From Clostridia bacterium (GTDB lineage: Bacteria; Bacillota; Clostridia; Christensenellales; Aristaeellaceae): a stretch of DNA of 41,763 nucleotides. The stretch covers positions 1-41,763 of the forward strand of contig JAFWWK010000101.1 of the NCBI GenBank assembly GCA_017523615.1, in the 5' to 3' direction. A model generated the notes under the pieces. It made no database searches. It saw only the letters and a program-made list of their open reading frames with translations, and was not told where the DNA came from. Below, one piece after another: positions 25,451-33,050 of the stretch. Positions within the stretch are counted from its first letter, which is position 1. Each line of letters starts with the position of its first letter. The position numbers and the translations under genes were made by a program.

Positions 25451-26869
25451 ATGGATGATATGATCAGATTAAACCCCGAAGAACAAAGCGAACTCGACCT
25501 GATCACCGCTCATTTTGCCGATCTTGTATCTTCCCTAACGGGAGATGAGGATTTTATCAGCGTTGATGAGGAAAAAGGCACAAAGCTTGGTGAATACAAC
25601 AAAAAAAAGCTGGAACTTCTTAATCGCGGCCGCAAACGTGCCTTCAGCGAGATCCTTGAAGAATCCCCTGATAAGATCCTCCCGGATTTTATGTCCCGTG
25701 CCTCTGCAATCGTGGATCAACAGTACCTTGCCCGTGACAGCAGAAGTCAGCTTCTTGACCGCACTTCTTTATATGAACTTATTACTGAAGACCTTAAACT
25801 GCATCTTGATTATCTGCGTCAGCATCGCAAAAGCGAATATGCCGACGCTATTACCTACCTTAATAATCTTCTATCGGACACAAACCGCATTGCCGACGCC
25901 ATCGAAGACGTAGGTATCGATCCTTCTTCCCGCCAAGCGACCCATTCCGCCCGTTCCACCAATCCCAGTGTTTTTATGTCCACCACGGACTCTATTTCGA
26001 ATTATACTTTTTCACCTGAACACCGTTCCGAATCCAACGAAGTTTCCGTCAATACCGGACGGGATTTTAATACCATCCTTTCCATAAACTATGACGCTCT
26101 GGAAGGAGAAGGCATCACCATTTCCGGTAAACGTCTTAACGATTACGACCGAATGGTGCATGACAGTATCCTGACTCTTTTCTCCGAAGGGAAAAACCGT
26201 TATATCACGCCTTCCATGGTCTATCATGTGATGACAGGCAATTACAGTGCCCGCATTTCCAAAAAACAAACAGACCAGATCACCCAGTCCTTTCGTAAGC
26301 TCAGCCGTATCCATGTGATCATTGATGAGACCAATAACCGTCCCGGCGCCAATCTCCGCCAGTTCCACGAGGAAAGCGCCCTTATACAGTCAGTTTATAC
26401 CAAGGTGCGTATGAACGGCGCTGAAGTCAACTGCCTTGAGATCATCCATACCCCCACACTGCTTAAATACGCCCTTTTGAAGCACCAGATCACCCGCTCT
26501 GATATATCTCTTTTCCGTATCGATGGTGTAGAGCGTGTTTCCACTGACTTCCTTATCGTCCAGAAATACCTTTGGCGCAGGATCTCAGCCATGAAAAACA
26601 CCCGTTCCAAGGTCAGCCATACCATTCTTTTTTCCACGCTTTATCGTACTCTTGACCTGGACGAGCGTAATATCACCGGAACTGCCGAAAGAAATAAGAA
26701 AAAAGCCGTCCGTGACGATGTAAAGCTGATCCTTGATACTTGGATCAGGATGGATTGGATAAAAGGGTATCACTTCAACATCATTAAAGGAAAGCAGTAT
26801 AACAGCGTAGAGATAGACCTTACAGGCGATGGGGGAGACCAGACCCGCAAGATCGATACTCCCAGATGA
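25451..26869 (+). CDS. Winged-helix replication initiator protein (iteron-type Rep)
   Basis: A 472-residue DNA-binding protein. The N-terminal ~220 residues are helical and charged. From ~225, a first winged-helix-like block (DYDRMVHDSILTLFSEGKNR, YITPSMVYHVMTG) is followed by a second (FLIVQKYLWRRISAMKN through DVKLILDTWIRMDWIKGYHF). The tandem arrangement and the YITPxMVYxVMTG motif match initiators of Firmicutes plasmids and mobile elements as I remember them. A perfect terminator and about 20 iterons follow at once, the position expected for its binding sites. AGGAG is 12 nt from this ATG; ATG 25460 is an alternative. Codon use differs visibly from the GC-rich flanks. The exact Rep family needs a profile search. 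Confidence 0.8.
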   Translation: MDDMIRLNPEEQSELDLITAHFADLVSSLTGDEDFISVDEEKGTKLGEYNKKKLELLNRGRKRAFSEILEESPDKILPDFMSRASAIVDQQYLARDSRSQLLDRTSLYELITEDLKLHLDYLRQHRKSEYADAITYLNNLLSDTNRIADAIEDVGIDPSSRQATHSARSTNPSVFMSTTDSISNYTFSPEHRSESNEVSVNTGRDFNTILSINYDALEGEGITISGKRLNDYDRMVHDSILTLFSEGKNRYITPSMVYHVMTGNYSARISKKQTDQITQSFRKLSRIHVIIDETNNRPGANLRQFHEESALIQSVYTKVRMNGAEVNCLEIIHTPTLLKYALLKHQITRSDISLFRIDGVERVSTDFLIVQKYLWRRISAMKNTRSKVSHTILFSTLYRTLDLDERNITGTAERNKKKAVRDDVKLILDTWIRMDWIKGYHFNIIKGKQYNSVEIDLTGDGGDQTRKIDTPR

Positions 26870-26905
26870 TTTCTCTTTTTTCTTTTTATTTCATCCACCA
26901 GGCAG

Positions 26906-26932
26906 CCGTTCCCTTTCAGGGAACGGTTTTTT
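26906..26932 (+). terminator. Terminator of the initiator gene
   Basis: Perfect 8-bp stem CCGTTCCC/GGGAACGG, 5-nt loop and six T. It separates the initiator transcript from the iteron region. Confidence 0.95.
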
Positions 26933-27648
26933 GATGCATTTACGCCTTCTTGACTTTATGGGTGCACTAAATATGACGCATTTCGTCTTTTTGCCCTGCA
27001 CAAAACATGACATAAAATCCTGTATACGTTCTTCCTTTAGCCCGCATTACCCTGCATTAAATATGACACACTTTTAAAACAGCGCTTTCTTACCATTTTA
27101 TATCTTATCAACTCAAACTACGATAATACCTTGTTCTTTTCATATTTCTTACCCGCATAAAAGATGACACATCTCCTTTTTAAACTTTTATCTCTCTTTC
27201 ATCACTAATTAAAAGCATGTTTTACTGTTTATTCTTAAACCTTTCCATTGTAACAGCCCATTATAACCCTGTATTAATTGTGACACTCCTCATACTTTCC
27301 CGCTCCCGGATCATTCTTTCTGCCAACAGCATTCGTTTTGGATCCCTATAGCAAATGCTCTAAGATCCTTTTCCTTTACTGTCGCTCGTCTATAAGAGTC
27401 CGCATATGTCTTTTTTTATTCCCTTTTTGTCTTCAAACACCTTTCGAAGCTTTTTTATCCCCGCACAATCTGTGACATAGCTTTTTCGTATGCCAGCACT
27501 AAACTATACACATCACGTTTTTGACCCTGTATAAAACATGACATTGTTCCCTTACCGATCCATGCACTATTTATGACACCGATCATCATATGTTCCTGTT
27601 CTCGCTTTAATCGTCATTATTAATTACCTGTACCGCTTTTTTTCTTTA

Positions 27649-27693
27649 TGTCATATTTAGTACAGGGATCACAACCCTGAATAAAAAATGACA
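27649..27693. repeat. Head-to-head iteron pair
   Basis: A minus-strand iteron (27649-27667) and a plus-strand iteron (27675-27693) face outward from a 7-bp spacer, with their CCCTG ends together. Inverted pairs in other iteron replicons bind initiator dimers. Confidence 0.7.
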
Positions 27694-27950
27694 TCCTGAA
27701 TTCGAACATGATATTCTTTAATTAATTGTTACACTTTTATTATGTGTAATATTTTATTCAGATCTCGCGATCTATTCTCAGTCATACACCGTATTAATCA
27801 TGACATCTCTTTGATCATATCATGCATATTTGCTTATTTAAGTCATTTTCGGCTGTTCTTTATTTCTCCTCTTTATTCAGCTGCCCCTGTATAAAACATG
27901 ACATCAATTATTCTTTACCCCGCACAAAATATGACAAAAAGGCGTTTGAA

Positions 27951-27966
27951 AGTTTCACGTGAAACA
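27951..27966. other. parS: parS-like ParB-binding site
   Basis: AGTTTCACGTGAAACA: fifteen of sixteen bases match the bacterial chromosomal parS consensus TGTTTCACGTGAAACA, and the central 14 bp form a perfect palindrome. It lies between iterons. The neighbouring partition operon has no ParB of the HTH/CTPase type, so a ParB encoded elsewhere must be the reader. Confidence 0.85.
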
Positions 27967-28210
27967 AATTTGTAATCTTTTATTCATACATTATCTTTTT
28001 CACTTGCTGAACTCTACGCTCTTCACTTTTACCCTGATTTATTTATGACACTTCTGCTTTTTCTACCCTGAATAAAATGTGACATCTTCTTTATTTTCTT
28101 TTTATTACATTGTTTTATTTCTTTATTCATAACTAAGTTACATCTATGAAAAAAACCGATTATTTCTGTTTTATTTCGTTTATATTTTTTATTTTTTCGT
28201 CACAAATTTT

Positions 28211-28250
28211 TGTTATAATCAAATTGTGGCTGACTGCCTAAGCCTTTTTT
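28211..28250 (+). promoter_or_regulatory. Extended -10 promoter followed at once by a short terminator
   Basis: TGTTATAAT (extended -10, 28211-28219) with no clear -35. About 10 nt later GGCTGACTGCCTAAGCC can fold (GGC/GCC or GGCT/AGCC) and is followed by TTTTTT. It would give a transcript of only about 25 nt in the middle of the origin, possibly a primer or pausing RNA. Confidence 0.35.
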
Positions 28251-28453
28251 ATACCGCAGTTTCCCTCCTTACCCCTAATAAAACATGACAAATCCCCCTA
28301 CTATCTATGACTCCGGCATGCATTATCCATGACATCTCCCTGAACAATCGATGACCTCCCCCTGTATTAAACCATACACCATTTTTTCCCTCATTTGCCT
28401 TCAACAGCCCATTTCTTCATGCTTTTCACGTTGCCTCTTCTTTACCGCAAGTA

Positions 28454-28478
28454 TTGTAAATACGGCAAGTATTTACAA
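28454..28478. promoter_or_regulatory. Perfect 10-bp dyad upstream of the primase-helicase gene
   Basis: TTGTAAATAC and GTATTTACAA separated by 5 bp, about 105 nt before the gene. A typical dimer-binding operator; it is unrelated to the iteron sequence. Confidence 0.6.
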
Positions 28479-28582
28479 GTCTGTAACATTTACGCCTTTT
28501 CTTGTAACATTACTTCATTTTTTATTTCCACAGGAGGGAGGCTTCCCACCCTGCGGGACCTGGAAAACGGAGGATCTGCTCC

Positions 28583-30625
28583 ATGTCTGTTTTTATGCCG
28601 GATAAAATCCCACAAGAAATGAAGGACCTGCCCCGTTGGGTACTTTTTACGCTTTTTGAAAACGTGTACAGCAAACGTCTTGAGAAGCTGCCTTGGAGCA
28701 TCAATGGGAAAATGGCCGACATTACCAAGCCAGAAACCTGGACCACTTTTGACCGTGCCCTTTCCGTGCTGCAGAAAAACAAAACATACCGCGGACTTGG
28801 ATTTGTTCTTGGAGACGGTATTTTTGGGATCGATCTGGATCACGTCATCTCCGAAGACGGAACTATGGAACCCTGGGCTGAAGAGATCATCCGTATGATG
28901 GACAGCTATACGGAGTTGTCGCCTTCCGGTACGGGCGTTCATATCTATGCACGCGGAAAGATCCCGCCCAAGGACAGAAAAAACGGCAAAGTTGAAATGT
29001 ACGACGAACGACGTTATTTTACTGTGACAGGAAACGTATACGGAGAACTGAAACCCCTGGCGGAGAGAACGAAAGAAGCGGCCGCAGTGCACAGGCAGTA
29101 TCTGAAAAGGGATCGCCGGGAGACCTTATCTCAAAACACGGCTGTTTCACGAGTCGTATCCCGTGACGTTGGTGAGCTGGTCCGGCGGGCGGAAAAAGCA
29201 AGAAACGGTGACAAATTTTCTTTATTATATAAGGGATCTGCTGTGGGATATGCTTCACAGAGCCAGGCGGATCAGGCTCTGTGCAATATCCTTGCCTTCT
29301 ACGCAGGCGGAGACCGTGCTTTGATCGACGCCGCTTTCAGGTCTTCCGGATTGATGCGTCCAAAGTGGGACAGCAGACGCGGGAGTACGACTTACGGGGA
29401 AATGACGATCGAAAAAGCCATTTCATCTGTCCGCAGCCAGTTTTCTTTTGCCGAAACCCCAACCGGTAGCTCCCTTCCTGTGGAAATAAAAGAGACAGTT
29501 TCTGACTGTGACGGAGAAGAGCACAAAAAAGATGCTCCTCCTGTGGATATAATTGAAAAAGAGGATAAGGAAAAAGGAGCAGAGGAAAAAGAGAAAGATA
29601 AGGATGTAATAAATAATGACATAAAAGAAGTAAAACAAAAAATTCAAGTTAATTCGATGAAAACGGAACCTGTAATAAAAGATGACAAAGGAAAAGAAAG
29701 ATCAGAACGTTTTTCAGATATAAGAACGGCATGGAAAAATGGAAGGATCCGCGGGGAGGGGCAAATAAAAAGAGCAGTGACCGGTATTGATGAACTGGAC
29801 AAACGTCTTGGAGGCATAGGAAAAGGAATATGGCTTCTTGGAAGTGAACCCAGCATCGGCAAAACCAGTCTGGCTCTGCGTATCGCAAGGAATGCCGCTG
29901 AGGACGGCGCTGAGGTAATGTATATTTCTTTCGAACAGGAAGAAACGTATTTGCAGGCAAAAATCATCGCAGCGGAATTGACTGAACGGATTGGGATGAA
30001 GATCTCTGCGGAGTCTGTACTGGAAGGGGAAAGGGCAGAGGAGGTATCCGCAATAACAGAGGAAGAAGCGTTTTTTGAAAGGCTTCATTTCGCTCCTGGT
30101 ACATCATGCGCCAATGAAAAAGCATTGCTGGATATTATTGCCGAATTTGCAGATTTGAGGAAAGTTTTCGCTGATAGGCGAAACAAGCCATGCGTGATCT
30201 TTATCGATTATTTGCAGATCATCCCGTTTACGGGCGGCAGCGGCATACGTGCGCAGATCGACGATTTTACCCGGAGCCTGAGACAAATGCAAATGAGAAA
30301 AGGCATATGTGTGTTTCTGATCTCCAGCTTGAACCGGATGAGTTATATGGGGCCTGTCAGGTTGGATTCCTTCAAGGAAAGCGGTATCATAGAGTTTACC
30401 GGTGACGTTATCCTGGGGCTGAATCTACGCGCGGTAAGAGGTTCTGATTTTGCGCGCCTTGTGGACGCGGGTGAGAAGGCGGCCAGGCTGGAAGCCGCAC
30501 GGAGCCGGAGAGTCAGGGAGCTTGAGATCTCCGTTTTAAAGAACAAAATCGGGGAAAGCAGTTTTTCTGTGGATGTGAACTTCGATATGGAAAGCGGGTT
30601 ATTCACTTCCGTAAGGAAGCGCTGA
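28583..30625 (+). CDS. Primase-helicase fusion replication protein
   Basis: A 680-residue replication enzyme. Residues ~10-165 resemble the archaeo-eukaryotic-type primase/polymerase of phages and plasmids: FGIDLDHV (metal-binding acids), SPSGTGVHIYARG and MYDERRYFTVTGN. Residues ~215-300 form a helical primase-helicase linker domain (ADQALCNILAFYAGGDRALID, FRSSGLMRPKWDSRRG). A Lys/Glu-rich linker (~310-385) leads to a DnaB/RecA-like ATPase: GSEPSIGKTS (Walker A, ~419), YISFEQEET, VIFIDYLQII (Walker B, ~538) and a late VILGLNLRAV region. It would prime and unwind the origin without host DnaG/DnaB. GGAGG lies 9 nt before the ATG. Iterons flank the gene on both sides. Confidence 0.88.
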   Translation: MSVFMPDKIPQEMKDLPRWVLFTLFENVYSKRLEKLPWSINGKMADITKPETWTTFDRALSVLQKNKTYRGLGFVLGDGIFGIDLDHVISEDGTMEPWAEEIIRMMDSYTELSPSGTGVHIYARGKIPPKDRKNGKVEMYDERRYFTVTGNVYGELKPLAERTKEAAAVHRQYLKRDRRETLSQNTAVSRVVSRDVGELVRRAEKARNGDKFSLLYKGSAVGYASQSQADQALCNILAFYAGGDRALIDAAFRSSGLMRPKWDSRRGSTTYGEMTIEKAISSVRSQFSFAETPTGSSLPVEIKETVSDCDGEEHKKDAPPVDIIEKEDKEKGAEEKEKDKDVINNDIKEVKQKIQVNSMKTEPVIKDDKGKERSERFSDIRTAWKNGRIRGEGQIKRAVTGIDELDKRLGGIGKGIWLLGSEPSIGKTSLALRIARNAAEDGAEVMYISFEQEETYLQAKIIAAELTERIGMKISAESVLEGERAEEVSAITEEEAFFERLHFAPGTSCANEKALLDIIAEFADLRKVFADRRNKPCVIFIDYLQIIPFTGGSGIRAQIDDFTRSLRQMQMRKGICVFLISSLNRMSYMGPVRLDSFKESGIIEFTGDVILGLNLRAVRGSDFARLVDAGEKAARLEAARSRRVRELEISVLKNKIGESSFSVDVNFDMESGLFTSVRKR

Positions 30626-30968
30626 AACAGGGTGTGTCACATTTTGTGCAGGGTCATTGTATCGGGGTTTTAATCAGGGCGCTCTTATCCGGGGTACCAA
30701 GAAAATAATGGCATATAAGGTATGTTTTGAGTCATATCATACAATTATAGGCGCATATGAGTTAAAGCGGTCGCATTTAACTGTCCGTAAGGAAAGTGAT
30801 CCTCATAAGTAGGAATAAAAAGTGACACAGGCGGGGGGGCGGCCTGAATAAAATATGACAGGCCGTCCTGAAGAGCTGGAGCATGTTTTACCTAAATGGA
30901 TATATGAGATCGCTACAGATCCGTTTTGCTGGCGGTCAAATAAAAAAATAAGAAGGAGGAACGCCGGG
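30626..30968. other. Non-coding end of the replication module
   Basis: About 340 bases with three iterons and no supported gene. A longer reading of the flavoprotein gene would begin inside the iteron at 30842-30860 and is rejected in favour of an internal start. Confidence 0.6.
30635..30860. repeat. Second iteron group (three copies)
   Basis: A perfect minus-strand copy at 30635-30653, 9 nt after the primase-helicase stop, and plus-strand copies at 30809-30827 and 30842-30860. The last two share the TGACA end and lie 33 bp apart (start to start). Confidence 0.85.
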
Positions 30969-31445
30969 ATGTTCAGGGAAATGAGAAGGAAAAACCAGGC
31001 GTTGAGCGGGGAAGAGTGCGTCAGGGTGCTGACTGAGGAAAGACGTGGTGTGCTTAGCGTCCTGGGGGACGATGGATATCCTTACGGGATGCCGCTGAAC
31101 CACTGGTATGATCCGGCAGAAGGACGCCTTTATTTCCACGGGGGGAAGGTGGGACAACGGGTGGACGCCGTTAAAAAACACGACAAGGTGTCATACTGCG
31201 TATATGACAAGGGGACCCCCCGGGAAGGGGACTGGGCGCTGTATGTCCGGAGTGTGGTCATCTTCGGGAGGCTGCATCCGGTGGAGGATCGCGAATTAGC
31301 CATGGATGTGTGCAGAAGGCTTTGTTATAAGTTCACGGCGGATGAGGAATACATTTCAAACGAGATCCTGCAGCATGGCGAAAAAACGCTGGTGTATGAA
31401 TTGATCCCGGAGCATATGACGGGAAAACTAGTCAAGGAATCCTGA
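30969..31445 (+). CDS. NimA-like pyridoxamine-5'-phosphate-oxidase-family flavoprotein
   Basis: A 158-residue protein of the split-barrel FMN-binding family. The start region MFREMRRKNQALSGEECVRV, the LSVLGDDGYPYGMPLNHWYD core strand and the later KVSYCVYD segment are typical of small NimA/PNPOx-like proteins of anaerobes. Nim proteins reduce 5-nitroimidazoles such as metronidazole; most relatives have no tested role. ATG 30969 is chosen for the AGAAGGAGG site just upstream. It ends 6 nt before a 29-bp palindrome. A return to GC-rich DNA begins about here. Confidence 0.85.
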   Translation: MFREMRRKNQALSGEECVRVLTEERRGVLSVLGDDGYPYGMPLNHWYDPAEGRLYFHGGKVGQRVDAVKKHDKVSYCVYDKGTPREGDWALYVRSVVIFGRLHPVEDRELAMDVCRRLCYKFTADEEYISNEILQHGEKTLVYELIPEHMTGKLVKES

Positions 31446-31451
31446 TGCGGC

Positions 31452-31480
31452 AGGTTATTAACTTAATAAGTTAATAACCT
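31452..31480. repeat. 29-bp perfect AT-rich palindrome
   Basis: Arms AGGTTATTAACTT and AAGTTAATAACCT (13 bp each) around AAT. It has the same CTTAATAAG centre as the dyad before parA. There is no T run, so it is unlikely to be a terminator; more likely a protein-binding or recombination site at the right edge of the replicon core. Confidence 0.75.
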
Positions 31481-31613
31481 TGGCGTGGCGTGGAGGACCA
31501 AATGGCGGATATCGTGTTCTGAAAAAAGAAGGAAACCGACCGTGAAACGTTCATTTCCATGCGTATCGCGCACTTGGCGCTTTCAAACATGTATTTACTG
31601 ACATAAAAGATAT

Positions 31614-31672
31614 AACGGCCTCTTGTCTTTGATCTGCTCTGATCCGCTTTTTCAAAGGTAAGGCCGTTTTTT
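31614..31672 (+). terminator. Hairpin with T run
   Basis: ACGGCCT pairs with AGGCCGT across about 40 nt (with a smaller inner stem), followed by TTTTTT. It probably ends plus-strand transcription before the XRE-AbrB operon. Confidence 0.5.
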
Positions 31673-31738
31673 GTCGGCATATTTTCAAAAAGTCGCCGAA
31701 GAATAACATTTTAGAGCCGTTGTGTCATCCTGCGTTGA

Positions 31739-31767
31739 TTGACACTCCGGCGTCTGGGAAATATCAT
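31739..31767 (+). promoter_or_regulatory. Promoter of the XRE-AbrB/ABC operon
   Basis: TTGACA (31739-31744), 17-bp spacer, TATCAT (31762-31767), about 22 nt before the regulator ATG. Confidence 0.65.
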
Positions 31768-31789
31768 ATTTTCGAAAGGTGTGAATTGT

Positions 31790-32206
31790 ATGATCGGGAA
31801 GAACCTTCAGAAACTTCGAAAGCAGAAGAATCTGACACAGGAAGCCTTGGCGGAGGCGGTGGGCGTGGCCCGACAGACCATCGTGAAATGGGAAGCGGGG
31901 GAGAGCACGCCGGACCTGGAGATGTCCGGAAGGCTCGCTTCTGCGCTGGAGATAACGCTGGATGACCTGGTCAATGCTCCGGAGGACGAATTGGACAGCC
32001 GGCCGGGCATGCGCGGAAAGCACATGTTCGGCTTGGTGACCGTGGGGGACAAGGGACAGATCGTGATCCCGGTCCGGGCGCGGCGTGTGTTCAATATCCG
32101 TCCCGGGGATCAGCTGATAGTGCTGGGGGATGAAAACAGCGGTATTGCCCTGATGGATGCGAAATTCTTTATGCGTACTGCGGAGGGAATAAAAAATGGC
32201 ATCTGA
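31790..32206 (+). CDS. XRE helix-turn-helix regulator with C-terminal AbrB domain
   Basis: A 138-residue regulator. Residues 1-60 are a Cro/CI-type HTH (IGKNLQKLRKQKNLTQEALA, then VARQTIVKWEAGES). Residues ~85-125 are a SpoVT/AbrB swapped-hairpin DNA-binding domain (VGDKGQIVIPVRARRVFNIR, then PGDQLIVLGD). Two DNA-binding modules in one chain suggest a multimeric local repressor. It overlaps the ABC ATPase gene by 11 nt, so it is co-translated with the exporter it probably controls. AAAGGTG precedes the ATG. Confidence 0.9.
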   Translation: MIGKNLQKLRKQKNLTQEALAEAVGVARQTIVKWEAGESTPDLEMSGRLASALEITLDDLVNAPEDELDSRPGMRGKHMFGLVTVGDKGQIVIPVRARRVFNIRPGDQLIVLGDENSGIALMDAKFFMRTAEGIKNGI

Positions 32207-33050
32207 GAACAAAAGCCCCCTGGAGGTCCGGGGACTGACCAAAGAGTATCCGGCCTTTACGCTGCGGGACGTTTCCTTCAGCTTGGTGCCGGGAAGCATT
32301 ACCGGTTTCATCGGCCGCAACGGTGCCGGAAAAACGACCACGATCAATTCCGTGCTGTCCTTCGTGCATCCGGATGGCGGGGATATCGCTTTCTTCGGCC
32401 TGCCATGGGCGGAGCATGAACGGGAGATCAAGGGGAAGATAGGCTTTGTGTCCGCGGGGATGACCTATCACACCCGGAAAAAGCTGAGGGTGATCACATC
32501 GGTGACAAAATCCTTTTACGCGGCCTGGGATGGGAAAAGCTATGAAAAGTATATGACCGCCTTCGGTCTGGACGGGGACAAGACTCCTGCCGAGCTGTCC
32601 AACGGCATGAAGATCAAGTATGCCTTGGCTCTGGCGTTGAGCCACGGTGCGGAGCTGCTGATCCTGGACGAACCTACCAGCGGCCTGGACCCGGTAAGTC
32701 GGGAGGAACTGGTGGAGGTTTTTTTGAGGCTGAAGGATGAAGGCAAAACGGTGTTTTTCTCCACCCATATCACATCCGACCTGGAAAAGTGCGCGGACCG
32801 GATCCTTTTCCTGCAGCAGGGCTGTCTGAAAGCGGATAACACATTGGATGGGTTCCGGTATGCCTGGCGGATCGCCGAATGCGCGGGAGGGATCCCTCCG
32901 GAAATGATGCGCTGTGCCCGCGGGACCTGCCGGATCAAGGACGGCTATACCGTGCTGCTGCAAAAAAATGAAGCGGAAACGTTCGATACCAGGGAAGCCA
33001 GCCTGGAGGAGATCATGATCCATCTGGAAAAGGAGGCGGACAGGACGTGA
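32196..33050 (+). CDS. ABC-2 exporter ATP-binding protein
   Basis: A 284-residue ATPase of the YtrB/BcrA-like group. Walker A GRNGAGKTT near residue 50, Walker B LLILDEP, D-loop SGLDPVSRE and H-loop FFSTHIT are intact. The signature is LSNGMK rather than LSGGQ, a variant typical of this exporter branch. The C-terminal ~60 residues are outside the core fold and may regulate. It works with the overlapping membrane protein to export an unknown compound, perhaps a peptide or antibiotic. Confidence 0.92.
   Translation: MASENKSPLEVRGLTKEYPAFTLRDVSFSLVPGSITGFIGRNGAGKTTTINSVLSFVHPDGGDIAFFGLPWAEHEREIKGKIGFVSAGMTYHTRKKLRVITSVTKSFYAAWDGKSYEKYMTAFGLDGDKTPAELSNGMKIKYALALALSHGAELLILDEPTSGLDPVSREELVEVFLRLKDEGKTVFFSTHITSDLEKCADRILFLQQGCLKADNTLDGFRYAWRIAECAGGIPPEMMRCARGTCRIKDGYTVLLQKNEAETFDTREASLEEIMIHLEKEADRT

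Larger units (their letters stand above)
26960..28378. repeat. Iteron array, 19-bp consensus CCCTGNATAAAANATGACA
   Basis: Plus-strand copies start at 26960 (variant), 26994, 27050, 27151, 27267, 27459, 27525, 27560, 27675, 27787, 27885, 27918, 28032, 28066, 28272, 28294 (weak), 28316, 28338 and 28360 (both with changed ends). Minus-strand copies lie at 27649-27667 (perfect) and 27745-27763 (weak); 27492-27510 is another weak copy. The ATGACA end is the most constant part and the AT-rich centre varies. Spacing is irregular, unlike the 21-22 bp phasing of many plasmid origins. Three more copies follow the primase-helicase gene. Confidence 0.92.
26870..28582. other. Origin of replication (oriV), non-coding
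   Basis: 1.7 kb without genes between the initiator and the primase-helicase. It contains the initiator terminator, the iteron array, a parS palindrome, AT-rich stretches (notably 28100-28220, a candidate unwinding element), a small promoter-terminator pair (28211-28250) and a 10-bp dyad (28454-28478). I saw no perfect DnaA box; TTATCCATG near 28323 is the closest. Confidence 0.85.
31446..31789. other. Intergenic region with palindrome, terminator and promoter
   Basis: About 340 bases with no supported gene. It holds the palindrome at 31452-31480, a hairpin with T run at 31614-31672 and the regulator promoter at 31739-31767. A 69-codon minus-strand frame crosses it, without a recognisable product. 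Confidence 0.55.

Noticed and set aside
26829-27077. 82-codon plus-strand frame after the initiator
   Set aside because: Passes through the terminator and the first iterons; no ribosome binding site.
26960-28378. CRISPR array
   Set aside because: Repeats are short (19 bp), variable, in both orientations and irregularly spaced; no cas genes. They fit iterons.
31452-31480. Telomere-resolution site of a linear replicon
   Set aside because: A 29-bp palindrome is suggestive, but no protelomerase gene is visible and sequence continues normally on both sides.
31471-31680. 69-codon minus-strand frame
   Set aside because: Overlaps the palindrome and the hairpin; the sequence looks vaguely protein-like but I recognise no family and see no good start signal.
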